This document shows, piece after piece, positions 6,463 to 12,734 of a DNA stretch of 12,734 nucleotides. Position 1 is the stretch's first letter. Every line of letters begins with the position of its first letter. Below the pieces are notes generated by a model, which was given only the letters and a program-made list of their open reading frames with translations, was not told the DNA's origin and did not search any database. The stretch is from Streptosporangiaceae bacterium (GTDB taxonomy: Bacteria; Actinomycetota; Actinomycetes; Streptosporangiales; Streptosporangiaceae): contig JASHOI010000136.1 in NCBI GenBank assembly GCA_030041195.1, forward strand, positions 1 to 12,734. Reading direction: 5' to 3'. The position numbers and the translations under genes are program-made.

Positions 6463-8952
6463 ATGCCGAGTTACGAGCCCGTAGACCTGTCCGCTGCCTG
6501 CAACGCCGGTGTCGAGGTTCTCGGCGGTGAGCCGGGTGACCCTCCGCTCGGCAGGGTGGACCTGCGTGGCCTGCCGTTCCTGATCGGGTCCGAGCCGCCG
6601 TCTGCGCAGCGGTGCTTTCTGCTGCCCGCCGGCCCGACGCCGGTCGCGATCGGCCGGCTGGCGCGGCGGGTGATCGTGGCGCACCGGCTGCTCGAGCCGG
6701 GTGCGCCGGCCGGTCACGCCGTCGGCCAGACCGTCGCGGAGTACGCGTTTCACCTGGCCGGCGGCGAGGTCGTGATCGCGCCCGTCCGGGAGCGGTTCGA
6801 GATCCAGGTGGTGCCGCCCGGGTGGGGCCGTCTGCCGTTCCTCGCCGTCACCGACACCAGCGACCACAGCATGCCGCGCTTCGAGGGCAAGTGGGCCGAC
6901 TCCGGGGCTCGCCTGGCAGAGCACGACATGGGCTGGCCCGCCGGATACTTCCTATGGTGCTGGGAGAACCCTCATCCGCGGCGACCGGTCGAACGGATCG
7001 AGTTCATTCCGCGCGGCGGGCGATTCGTGGTCGCGGGCGTCACGACCAGCGACGTTGACGAGCACCCGTTCGTCCGCGCCGCGGCGCGGCCGGTGCGGAT
7101 CGTTCCGAAGGACGGGCGCAACGGCGTCCTCGACGTCGACGTGGACCGGGGCGTCGCGACCTATCCGCAGCCGCTGCCTGGCGAGGACGACCGGGCCGGC
7201 TGGGGAGCGACCGAAGGAACGTCCGCGTACACGTCGATCGCCGCGCTGCCGTCGGCCACGGTCACGGTCCGGCAGGGCGACAGCGAGCTTGGCCGGCTGC
7301 GCTGGGGCGACGTGGAACGCGACCGGCAGGCGCACGCCGGCCAGGTCTCGCTCGAGCTGGCCGAAGGCGGCCGCAACTGGGTGCACGTCAGCGTCGTCGA
7401 CGACGCCACCGGGCGGCCGGTGCCGTGCCGGGTTCATTTCCGTTCGGCCGGCGGAATCCCGTATCAGCCGCACGGCCACCACAATCACGTCACGCAAAAT
7501 CTCGGCAGCTGGCATTACGACGTCGGCGGTGACGTCCGGCTGGGCCAGCGCAGCTACGCGTACATCGACGGGACCTGCCAGGGATGGCTGCCGCGAGGCG
7601 ACGTCGTCGTCGACGTCGCGCGGGGGTTCGAATACGAGCCGCTCCGGCAGACCGTGCGGATCGAGCCGGGTCAGCGGGACCTGACGCTGCGGATCCGGCG
7701 CGTCGCCGACCTGGCCTCGGAAGGATGGTGGTCCGGCGACTCGCACGTGCACTTCCTCTCCACCCCGGGCGCTCAGCTCGAGCAGCAGGGCGAGGATCTG
7801 CGTGTGGTCAACGTGCTGCAGACGCAGTGGGGCGCGCTGTTCACCAACACCGAGGACTTTTCCGGCCGGCCCAGCGTCGTCGATGGCGGCGGCTACGTGA
7901 CGTACATCGGCCAGGAAAACCGGCAGCACATGCTCGGCCACATGGTCCTGTGGGGCCTGACCGAACCGGTCATGCCGTGGTGCAGCGACGGCCCCGACGA
8001 GGCCGAACTCGGCGGCGCGCTGGACGCGACGCTGAGCGACTGGGCCGACCGGACGCACGCCCAGGGCGGCACCGTCGTCGCCGCGCACTTCCCGGTTCCG
8101 AACGGCGAGCCGGCGGTTCTGGTCGCGACCGGCCGGGCCGACGCCGTCGAGATGCTGGCGCATTCCGACGACGCGATGCTCGAGTACTACCGGTACCTGA
8201 ACAGCGGCTACCGGCTGCCGCTCGTCGGCGGCACGGACAAGATGTCGAGCGCCGTTCCGGTCGGCCTGTACCGCACGTACGCGCGGCTGGACGAGGAGTT
8301 CAGCTATGAGGCCTGGTGCCGGGCGGTGCGGTCGGGCCGTACGTTCCTTTCCGGCGGGCCGCTGGTGACGCTCTCGGTCGACGGGAGCCAGCCGGGCGAT
8401 ACCGTCGAGCTGTCCGGCCCCGGAACGGTCAGCGTGCATGCCGCGGTGCGCAGCATTTTCCCGCTCGGCTCGCTCGAGGTCGTGTGTAACGGCGAGGTCG
8501 TCGCGAGCGCGGAAGCCGACGGCGGACGGCAGGCCGAGATCAGCGAGGAATTGCGGATCCCGGCGAACTCGTGGATAGCCTGCCGGGCGTTCGGGCTCGC
8601 CTATCACCTCGATGAATGGGGTCGCCGGGTCTTCGCCCACACCTCGCCGGTCTACGTCGCCTGCGGCGGCGACTGGATGATGACCGACCCCGACGGCATC
8701 CGCTATATCCGGACGCTTGTCGAGGGCGCCCGCGAATACGTACGGCACACCGCGGTCCGGAGGTCCGACCAGCTCACGACGCACCACCACGGCGAGGCCG
8801 ACCACCTCGCCTGGCTGGAGCGGCCGTTCGCCGAGGCGCTGCGCGCGCTGGAAGATCGCGAACACGGCACCGCGCACCGATCATCCGGCGCCGGGTCGCG
8901 CGTCCTGAAGGAGGAATCAGGCAGAACCGGGCAGACCGGTGGAGTTTCTTGA
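6463..8952 (+). CDS. CehA/McbA-family metallohydrolase (PHP-type domain)
   Basis: 829-residue protein. The N-terminal 400 residues look like beta-rich domains, including GRPVPCRVHFRSAGG (317-331) and PHGHHNHVTQ (336-345). The PHP-type hydrolase domain starts at GDSHVHF (425-431), with metal-ligand candidates Asp426, His428, His430, Glu485 (GQEN), His493 (GHM), His542 (AHFP) and Asp592 (GGTD). A C-terminal beta domain (about 635-735) follows. The CehA/McbA family takes its name from a carbaryl carbamate hydrolase, but most members are uncharacterised, so substrate is open. No signal peptide or membrane segment is seen, suggesting a cytoplasmic enzyme. The start is set by ATG 6463 with a leaderless context and the typical N-terminus PVDLSAACNAG. 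It is divergent from the MerR regulator and ends 34 bp before the exporter ATPase, probably in the same transcript. Confidence 0.88.
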   Translation: MPSYEPVDLSAACNAGVEVLGGEPGDPPLGRVDLRGLPFLIGSEPPSAQRCFLLPAGPTPVAIGRLARRVIVAHRLLEPGAPAGHAVGQTVAEYAFHLAGGEVVIAPVRERFEIQVVPPGWGRLPFLAVTDTSDHSMPRFEGKWADSGARLAEHDMGWPAGYFLWCWENPHPRRPVERIEFIPRGGRFVVAGVTTSDVDEHPFVRAAARPVRIVPKDGRNGVLDVDVDRGVATYPQPLPGEDDRAGWGATEGTSAYTSIAALPSATVTVRQGDSELGRLRWGDVERDRQAHAGQVSLELAEGGRNWVHVSVVDDATGRPVPCRVHFRSAGGIPYQPHGHHNHVTQNLGSWHYDVGGDVRLGQRSYAYIDGTCQGWLPRGDVVVDVARGFEYEPLRQTVRIEPGQRDLTLRIRRVADLASEGWWSGDSHVHFLSTPGAQLEQQGEDLRVVNVLQTQWGALFTNTEDFSGRPSVVDGGGYVTYIGQENRQHMLGHMVLWGLTEPVMPWCSDGPDEAELGGALDATLSDWADRTHAQGGTVVAAHFPVPNGEPAVLVATGRADAVEMLAHSDDAMLEYYRYLNSGYRLPLVGGTDKMSSAVPVGLYRTYARLDEEFSYEAWCRAVRSGRTFLSGGPLVTLSVDGSQPGDTVELSGPGTVSVHAAVRSIFPLGSLEVVCNGEVVASAEADGGRQAEISEELRIPANSWIACRAFGLAYHLDEWGRRVFAHTSPVYVACGGDWMMTDPDGIRYIRTLVEGAREYVRHTAVRRSDQLTTHHHGEADHLAWLERPFAEALRALEDREHGTAHRSSGAGSRVLKEESGRTGQTGGVS

Positions 8953-8986
8953 CGCCGTCACCGACCCTGGAAGTAAGGACCGACGT

Positions 8987-10015
8987 TTGTCGAGACTAGG
9001 CGGGATGTGGGCGATGAGCACTGCACCGGCGCCGGCGAGCGGCACCGGCCGGCGTGGGAGCCAAACGGCCGGGGTCATCCATACCGAGGACCTGACCAAG
9101 GTCTACCCGGGGACCGACTTTGCCGCCGTTGACAAGCTCAACCTGGATGTGTGCGCTGGCGAGATTTTCGGGCTGCTGGGGCCGAACGGCGCGGGCAAGA
9201 CGACGACGGCGGGAATGCTGACCACGCGGGTGGTGCCGACGTCGGGGCGGGCCATCTTGGGCGGTGTGGATGTGGCCGCGCATCCGGCGCTGGCCAAGCA
9301 GCTGAGCGGGATCGTGTCGCAGCAGAACACGCTGGACCGCCAGCTGACGGTGTGGGAGAACCTGTACTTTCACGGCCGGCTGTTCGGCATGGGAGCCAAG
9401 GCGTCCCGGCAGATCGCCGATGAGCTGCTGAAGCAGTTCCAGCTCTCGCGGTGGGCGAAGGCGTCGGTGTACGCGCTGTCGGGCGGGATGGCGCAGCGGC
9501 TGATGGTGGCCCGGGCCATCTTCCACCGGCCCTCGGTGCTGTTCCTCGACGAGCCGACGGCCGGGCTGGACCCGCAGAGCCGGCTCGCGTTGTGGGACCT
9601 GCTCGGTGAGCTGCACGACGCCGGCCAGACGATCCTGCTGACCACGCACTACATGGAGGAGGCCGACCGGCTCTGTGACCGGGTCGCGATCATGGATCAC
9701 GGCAAGATCCTCGCGCTGGACACGCCGGAGGCGCTCAAGCAGAGCATCGGCGCGGACACCGTGGTGACGGTGAAGGCGGCCGGCGACCCGGCGCGCCTGG
9801 CGCAGGTGCTGGAACGCGACGTCGACGGGGTCACCCGCACCCGGACCGTGGACGGCGGGGTTCAGTTGCACGTGCAGGGCAGCGCGCGGCTGGTCCCGCG
9901 GGTCGTGGACGCGGCCGAGGCCGCCGGCTTTGACCTGATCGACCTGTCGATCTCCGAGCCCAGCCTGGAGACGGTGTTCATCAACCTGACGGGCAAGGAA
10001 CTCCGGGAGGAATGA
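8987..10015 (+). CDS. Drug-exporter ABC ATP-binding protein, DrrA type
   Basis: Nucleotide-binding subunit of an ABC-2 drug exporter, 342 residues from the chosen start. Motifs: Walker A GPNGAGKT (65-72), Q-loop SQQ (111-113), signature LSGGMAQ (164-170), Walker B VLFLDEP (184-190) and H-loop TTH (219-221). A C-terminal domain (about 255-342) ends SEPSLETVFINLTGKELRE, the hallmark of the DrrA/daunorubicin-resistance family. The start is uncertain: TTG 8987 has AAGGA (8975-8979) 7 nt upstream and is preferred; ATG 9005 and ATG 9014 are possible with weaker sites, and the variable first 30 residues do not decide it. The stop overlaps the start region of the permease gene, which indicates translational coupling. 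Position after the metallohydrolase suggests export of the same class of compound. Confidence 0.93.
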   Translation: MSRLGGMWAMSTAPAPASGTGRRGSQTAGVIHTEDLTKVYPGTDFAAVDKLNLDVCAGEIFGLLGPNGAGKTTTAGMLTTRVVPTSGRAILGGVDVAAHPALAKQLSGIVSQQNTLDRQLTVWENLYFHGRLFGMGAKASRQIADELLKQFQLSRWAKASVYALSGGMAQRLMVARAIFHRPSVLFLDEPTAGLDPQSRLALWDLLGELHDAGQTILLTTHYMEEADRLCDRVAIMDHGKILALDTPEALKQSIGADTVVTVKAAGDPARLAQVLERDVDGVTRTRTVDGGVQLHVQGSARLVPRVVDAAEAAGFDLIDLSISEPSLETVFINLTGKELREE

Positions 10016-10908
10016 TGGCCACCTCGACCACGACCCGGCAGGTGGCCGGCGGCAGCCGGCCAAGGATCGGCGGCGGCCCGACCCGCTCGGTCGCCGCGGC
10101 AAGCTGGATCGCGCTCGGCGCGCTGATGCTGCGCGACCTGGTCGTGCTGCGCAAGCACCTGTGGGAGTTCGTGCTGCGCACGATCATCCAGCCGTTCCTG
10201 CTGTGCTTTGTGTTCCTGTACGTGTTCCCCAAGATCGGGCAGGGCATCGGCGGGCACGGCCCGGTGGCCGAATCGGCGTTCGCGACGATCCTGGTGCCCG
10301 GCGTGGTCGGGATCTCGGTCATGTTCCAGGGCGTGCAGTCGATCGCGCTGGCGATGGCGCAGGAGTTCGGCTTCACCCGGGAGATCGAGGACCGGGTCCA
10401 GGCCCCGTGCCCGATCTGGCTGGTGGCCATCGCCAAGGTGCTGTCCGGCGCGGCCCAGGGCGTGCTGTCGGCGATCATCGTGCTGCCGATGGCCTCGGTC
10501 GTGCACGCCGCGGGGGTGCACGCGCACCTGACCTTGCACTGGTGGCTGATCGTGACGTTCGTGCCGCTGGCGTGCGTGGCCATGGCCGGTCTGGGGCTGG
10601 TGCTGGGCACCAGCTTCGAGCCGCGCAACATCGGGCTGATGTTCGGGTTCATCATTCTGCCGATCACGTTCCTCGGCGGCACCTACTACTCGTGGACCAG
10701 GCTGGCGCCGGTCAAGATCGGCGGGTTTCCCTGGCTGCAGACCGTCGTCCTGGTCAACCCGCTGATCTACGTGAACGAGGGGATGCGCGCGGTGTTCACC
10801 AGCGCACCACACATGCACCTGTACGTCGTCTACCCGGTCGTCGTCGCGTTCGGGGCCCTGTTCCTGACCCTCGGACTGCGCAACTTCCGCCGCCGCGTGC
10901 TGTCCTGA
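10015..10908 (+). CDS. ABC-2 drug-exporter permease, DrrB type
   Basis: Membrane partner of the DrrA-like ATPase, 297 residues with six hydrophobic segments near residues 54-72, 89-113, 135-162, 173-198, 207-228 and 267-287. A cytoplasmic EIEDRVQAPCP loop (123-133) after the second segment is typical of ABC-2 permeases, and the Arg-rich ending RNFRRRVLS is cytoplasmic. The N-terminal 30 residues are soluble. ATG 10015 is favoured because GGAGG (10006-10010) lies 4 nt upstream. ATG 10012, one codon earlier, would overlap the ATPase stop by four bases and is only 1 nt from that site. Two such subunits with two ATPases would form the exporter. The toxin-antitoxin pair starts 49 bp later. Confidence 0.92.
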   Translation: MATSTTTRQVAGGSRPRIGGGPTRSVAAASWIALGALMLRDLVVLRKHLWEFVLRTIIQPFLLCFVFLYVFPKIGQGIGGHGPVAESAFATILVPGVVGISVMFQGVQSIALAMAQEFGFTREIEDRVQAPCPIWLVAIAKVLSGAAQGVLSAIIVLPMASVVHAAGVHAHLTLHWWLIVTFVPLACVAMAGLGLVLGTSFEPRNIGLMFGFIILPITFLGGTYYSWTRLAPVKIGGFPWLQTVVLVNPLIYVNEGMRAVFTSAPHMHLYVVYPVVVAFGALFLTLGLRNFRRRVLS

Positions 10909-10916
10909 CAGGCCTG

Positions 10917-10944
10917 GATGACCAGAATGACTATGATGGTCATC
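10917..10944. promoter_or_regulatory. Toxin-antitoxin promoter and operator-like palindrome
   Basis: GATGACCA (10917-10924) pairs perfectly with TGGTCATC (10937-10944) across 12 nt. The -10-like TATGAT (10932-10937) lies inside it, so a bound antitoxin complex would block transcription. This is the usual autoregulation of Phd/YefM-type modules. The AGGAGG ribosome binding site follows at once (10945-10950). No clear -35 at standard spacing was found. Confidence 0.6.
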
Positions 10945-10957
10945 AGGAGGCGTCGTG

Positions 10958-11224
10958 ATGACGGACACAGCGCACGATCGGGTATGGAGCGTGGCGGAGG
11001 CCAAGGCACGGCTGAGCGAGCTGCTCGACCATGCGCTGAATGACGGACCGCAGGCCATCACCAGACGCGGCAGGGAAATCGCCGTCGTGGTGTCCGCCGA
11101 GGAATGGCACCGCAAGAGCTCACGGTCCGGCAGCCTCGCCGCGTTCCTCGCCGCATCCCCGCTGCGTGAGTCGGGTCTCGACATCAACCGGGCGGATGCG
11201 CCAGCGCGCGATGTCGGTCTATGA
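10958..11224 (+). CDS. Phd/YefM-family antitoxin
   Basis: 88-residue antitoxin of a type II toxin-antitoxin module. Residues 8-60 (RVWSVAEAKARLSELLDHALNDGPQAITRRGREIAVVVS) match the Phd/YefM DNA-binding fold; the C-terminal part (about 60-88) is where such proteins wrap and neutralise the toxin. ATG 10958 is chosen over GTG 10955 because the AGGAGG site (10945-10950) is 7 nt away. The stop overlaps the toxin ATG by four bases (ATGA at 11221-11224), so the two are translationally coupled. The protein, alone or with toxin, probably represses at the palindrome in front. The pairing of a Phd/YefM antitoxin with a PIN-domain toxin is well known. Confidence 0.92.
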   Translation: MTDTAHDRVWSVAEAKARLSELLDHALNDGPQAITRRGREIAVVVSAEEWHRKSSRSGSLAAFLAASPLRESGLDINRADAPARDVGL

Positions 11225-11643
11225 GCTACCTGCTCGATACCAACGCGATCTCGGAATGGGTCAAGCCGCGACCCGACCCCGGGATCGTGCGCTGGCTCGA
11301 CGAGGTCGATGAGGACCGGACCTACCTGAGCGTGATCACCATCGGCGAGCTGCGCAAGGGCGTGGATCGTCTCGCGGCCGGCCGGCGGCGGGACCGGCTC
11401 GAACAGTGGCTGACCGGTGAGCTTCCCGACCGCTTTGGCGAACGAATGCTGCCGGTTGACGCAGGTGTCGCGGACGAGTGGGGACGAATACTCGCACGGG
11501 CCGAGAACGCTGGAACCGCCATTGGCGGCATCGACGCGCTGATCTCAGCGACGGCGAAGGTGCACGGCCTCCACGTCGTAACCCGCAACATCGCTCACTT
11601 CCGGCACACCGGCATCAACGTAATCTCACCCTGGCACGCCTAA
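11221..11643 (+). CDS. vapC: VapC-type PIN-domain toxin
   Basis: 140-residue PIN-domain ribonuclease toxin, close to FitB/VapC. Metal-binding acidic residues are Asp6 (LLDTN), Glu43 (IGELRKG) and Asp105 (GGIDALISATA). The fourth, more variable acidic position in the VTRN..(D/E)F motif is His126 (TRNIAHF). Overall length and ending TGINVISPWHA are normal, and the frame is intact. Translation is coupled to the antitoxin through the ATGA overlap, with no strong ribosome binding site of its own. VapC toxins cleave specific RNAs, often tRNAs; the target cannot be read from sequence. The gene is followed by a strong hairpin that would end the transcript. Confidence 0.94.
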   Translation: MSYLLDTNAISEWVKPRPDPGIVRWLDEVDEDRTYLSVITIGELRKGVDRLAAGRRRDRLEQWLTGELPDRFGERMLPVDAGVADEWGRILARAENAGTAIGGIDALISATAKVHGLHVVTRNIAHFRHTGINVISPWHA

Positions 11644-11661
11644 CGCCCCCGCGGCCGGTTT

Positions 11662-11721
11662 CCTGGAAGATCTAGGAGGATCACCGGCAAATACCGCACG
11701 CGATCCTCCTAGATTTTCAGG
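11662..11721. terminator. Long hairpin, probable terminator between convergent genes
   Basis: ATCTAGGAGGATC (11670-11682) and GATCCTCCTAGAT (11702-11714) pair perfectly over 13 bp around a 19-nt loop. The stem continues outwards (11662-11669 with 11715-11721) with one G-T pair and one bulged G. The 3' arm on the plus strand includes TTTT (11714-11717). It lies 18 bp after the toxin stop and about 50 bp after the end of the convergent DUF2470 gene, so it could serve both. Confidence 0.7.
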
Positions 11722-11772
11722 GCGTCCGGCGGGGTGGCGGCGGGGCGGGCGCCGTCCTGCTGGACGTCGTGA

Positions 11773-12504
11773 TCAAGGCTCGCCAGCACCGGTACCGGCC
11801 TCGCCAGGACCGGTCGCGGCCCCGCCAGACCCGGGCCCGGGTCCCTGGCAGCGGCAGGCCAGGACCGCGCGCAGCGAGGGCGGGACCTCGCCGAACGAGG
11901 ACACGGGACCGTCGGGGAAGGACAGCCTGGTGTCGGCGATGCCGTCGGGGGTGAGCACCAGCAGCCGCAGGCCGAACCGGTCGAGCCCGCTGGGCATGAC
12001 CCACTCGGCCTGGCGCAGCCCCTGTGCCCGAACGCAGGCGACGAGCTCGCCCATGTGCCCGCGGCTGAGGTGCCGCAGGATGCCCGGTGCCACCCGCCAC
12101 AGCGGGTCCGGCGCGGCACCGAGATAACTGGCCAGGGGGACCGGCCTCCCGCCCGCGCCGGTGAACTCCGCCGACCGCAGCACGACGCGATAGGCGGCCC
12201 GGCCGCGTGCCCTGCCAGGCTCGCCGGGCCGCGCATCCCCCGAGAGCCGCAACGCCGAAAACGGCGGATCGGCGCAGACGCAGACGGTGACGCCGGGCTC
12301 GGCCGCGAGCCGCCTGGCCAGTGCCGATCCCGACGCCGGCAGCAGGATGGGCTGCCCCGCCGGGTCGGCCCGCATCGCGACGCTGGCGGGCGGCGATGAG
12401 CCGGCGGCGGAGTGGCCGCAGGCGATGGTGGCGGTCCTGGCGCGGGCGACGACCGTGCGGGCCAGTTCGGCGAGCGATGGCCCGGGAAGCACGGCGAGAT
12501 CCAT
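11773..12504 (-). CDS. DUF2470-domain split-barrel protein
   Basis: 243 residues. The N-terminal part (10-125) looks like a flavin-reductase/PNPOx-type split barrel (RTATIACGHSA, QPILLPASGSALARRLAAEP, VTVCVCADPPFSALRLSGD). Residues about 145-215 resemble DUF2470 (HLSRGHMGELVACVR, then GLDRFGLRLLVLTPDGIADTRLSFP). Proteins of this build include HugZ-like haem-degrading enzymes and many uncharacterised actinobacterial members; no haem ligand is clear, so function is left open. ATG 12504 follows a GAGGGGG ribosome binding site 5 nt upstream. The last 22 residues are three Gly-rich heptads encoded by a 21-bp tandem repeat, an unusual low-complexity tail. It starts 20 bp after the upstream minus-strand gene and may be co-transcribed with it. 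Confidence 0.78.
   Translation of the reverse strand: MDLAVLPGPSLAELARTVVARARTATIACGHSAAGSSPPASVAMRADPAGQPILLPASGSALARRLAAEPGVTVCVCADPPFSALRLSGDARPGEPGRARGRAAYRVVLRSAEFTGAGGRPVPLASYLGAAPDPLWRVAPGILRHLSRGHMGELVACVRAQGLRQAEWVMPSGLDRFGLRLLVLTPDGIADTRLSFPDGPVSSFGEVPPSLRAVLACRCQGPGPGSGGAATGPGEAGTGAGEP
11779..11841. repeat. 21-bp tandem repeat, three copies, in the DUF2470 gene 3' end
   Basis: Three adjacent units, 11779-11799, 11800-11820 and 11821-11841, share the pattern (C/T)CGCCAG.(A/C)CCGG...CGG. They encode, on the minus strand, heptads PGPGSGG, AATGPGE and AGTGAGE at residues 222-242. The two promoter-distal copies are most alike, suggesting recent duplication. Confidence 0.75.
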
Positions 12505-12524
12505 GGGTTCCCCCTCTGCATGAG

Positions 12525-12734
12525 TCAGTTTGCGGCTCCGGGACAGATCGCGTTGACCGCGGCCTCGGCCTTGGCGGCCGCCACCGCGGCTGCGGTGCCC
12601 GCGGCACCGGTGGCGGTGCTGTACGCCTGGTAGGCGCCGGCCAGCCGCTGCACCGCGCCGCGCAGCGCGGTATCGCTGATCTTGAGCTCGCGCAGCGGCA
12701 GGACCTGCGCCTCCGCGTAGCCCACGGGATCGGC
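12525..12734 (-). CDS. C-terminal end of an unrecognised Ala-rich protein (5' end beyond window)
   Basis: The frame is open from the right edge to TGA at 12525 (69 codons plus stop). A GTG at 12725 could be a start but has no ribosome binding site in view, and the frame continues upstream of it, so this is more likely the tail of a longer gene. The visible part reads ADPVGYAEAQVLPLREL, then KISDTALRGAVQRLAGAYQAY, an Ala-rich helix, and ends AVNAICPGAAN. A single Cys near the end and the Ala-rich helices recall secreted or cell-wall proteins of actinomycetes, but no family is recognised. It lies 20 bp upstream of the DUF2470 gene on the same strand, likely in one operon. Confidence 0.6.
   Translation of the reverse strand, partial: ADPVGYAEAQVLPLRELKISDTALRGAVQRLAGAYQAYSTATGAAGTAAAVAAAKAEAAVNAICPGAAN

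Noticed and set aside
6952..8877. 641-codon minus-strand frame opposite the metallohydrolase
   Set aside because: Antisense shadow; the plus strand carries the complete set of PHP-type metal ligands.
8996..11187. Minus-strand frames of 368 and 441 codons opposite the exporter and antitoxin
   Set aside because: Low-complexity His/Arg/Gln/Pro translations opposite clear ABC and antitoxin genes.
1..12734. tRNA genes, rRNA genes, CRISPR arrays or insertion sequences
   Set aside because: None seen on reading both strands: no cloverleaf with GGTTCGA-type arm, no regular spacer-repeat array and no transposase frame.

Overview
The window is GC-rich throughout. Its codons mostly end in G or C, translation starts are a mix of ATG and others, promoters look actinobacterial and two genes appear to lack leaders. 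Together these point to a high-GC actinomycete. Genus cannot be decided from the sequence alone. No rRNA, tRNA, CRISPR array or insertion sequence was seen.

Layout, left to right. (1) 1-2412, minus strand: an ABC export unit made of a MacB/LolD-type ATPase followed 9 bp later by an FtsX-like permease that runs off the left edge. Its promoter (about 2457-2484) contains a 23-bp operator-like palindrome. (2) 2413-2827: a 415-bp gene-free stretch with several inverted repeats, including a nested 55-bp palindrome and a 29-bp palindrome just upstream of the next gene. (3) 2828-5302, plus strand: a small Dabb-domain protein, then a 692-residue flavoprotein closely resembling trimethylamine dehydrogenase. 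The flavoprotein lacks the cysteine that tethers FMN in that enzyme and has Ser in place of one iron-sulfur cysteine. (4) 5327-6379, minus strand: a MerR/GyrI-type effector-sensing regulator and a 57-residue small protein with its own strong ribosome binding site. (5) 6463-10908, plus strand: a CehA/McbA-type metallohydrolase divergent from the MerR gene, then a DrrA/DrrB-type drug exporter. (6) 10958-11643, plus strand: a Phd/YefM antitoxin and VapC-type PIN toxin overlapping by ATGA, with an operator-like palindrome in front and a strong hairpin behind. (7) 11773-12734, minus strand: a DUF2470 split-barrel protein and the C-terminal end of an unrecognised Ala-rich protein.

The most coherent functional idea is that the MerR effector sensor, the metallohydrolase and the DrrAB exporter form one chemical-defence unit (sense, hydrolyse, export) controlled from the 83-bp divergent region at 6380-6462. 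This is inference from order and spacing. The Dabb/flavoprotein pair looks like a separate small catabolic operon, possibly for a methylated amine or another substrate, with an unusually elaborate upstream region.
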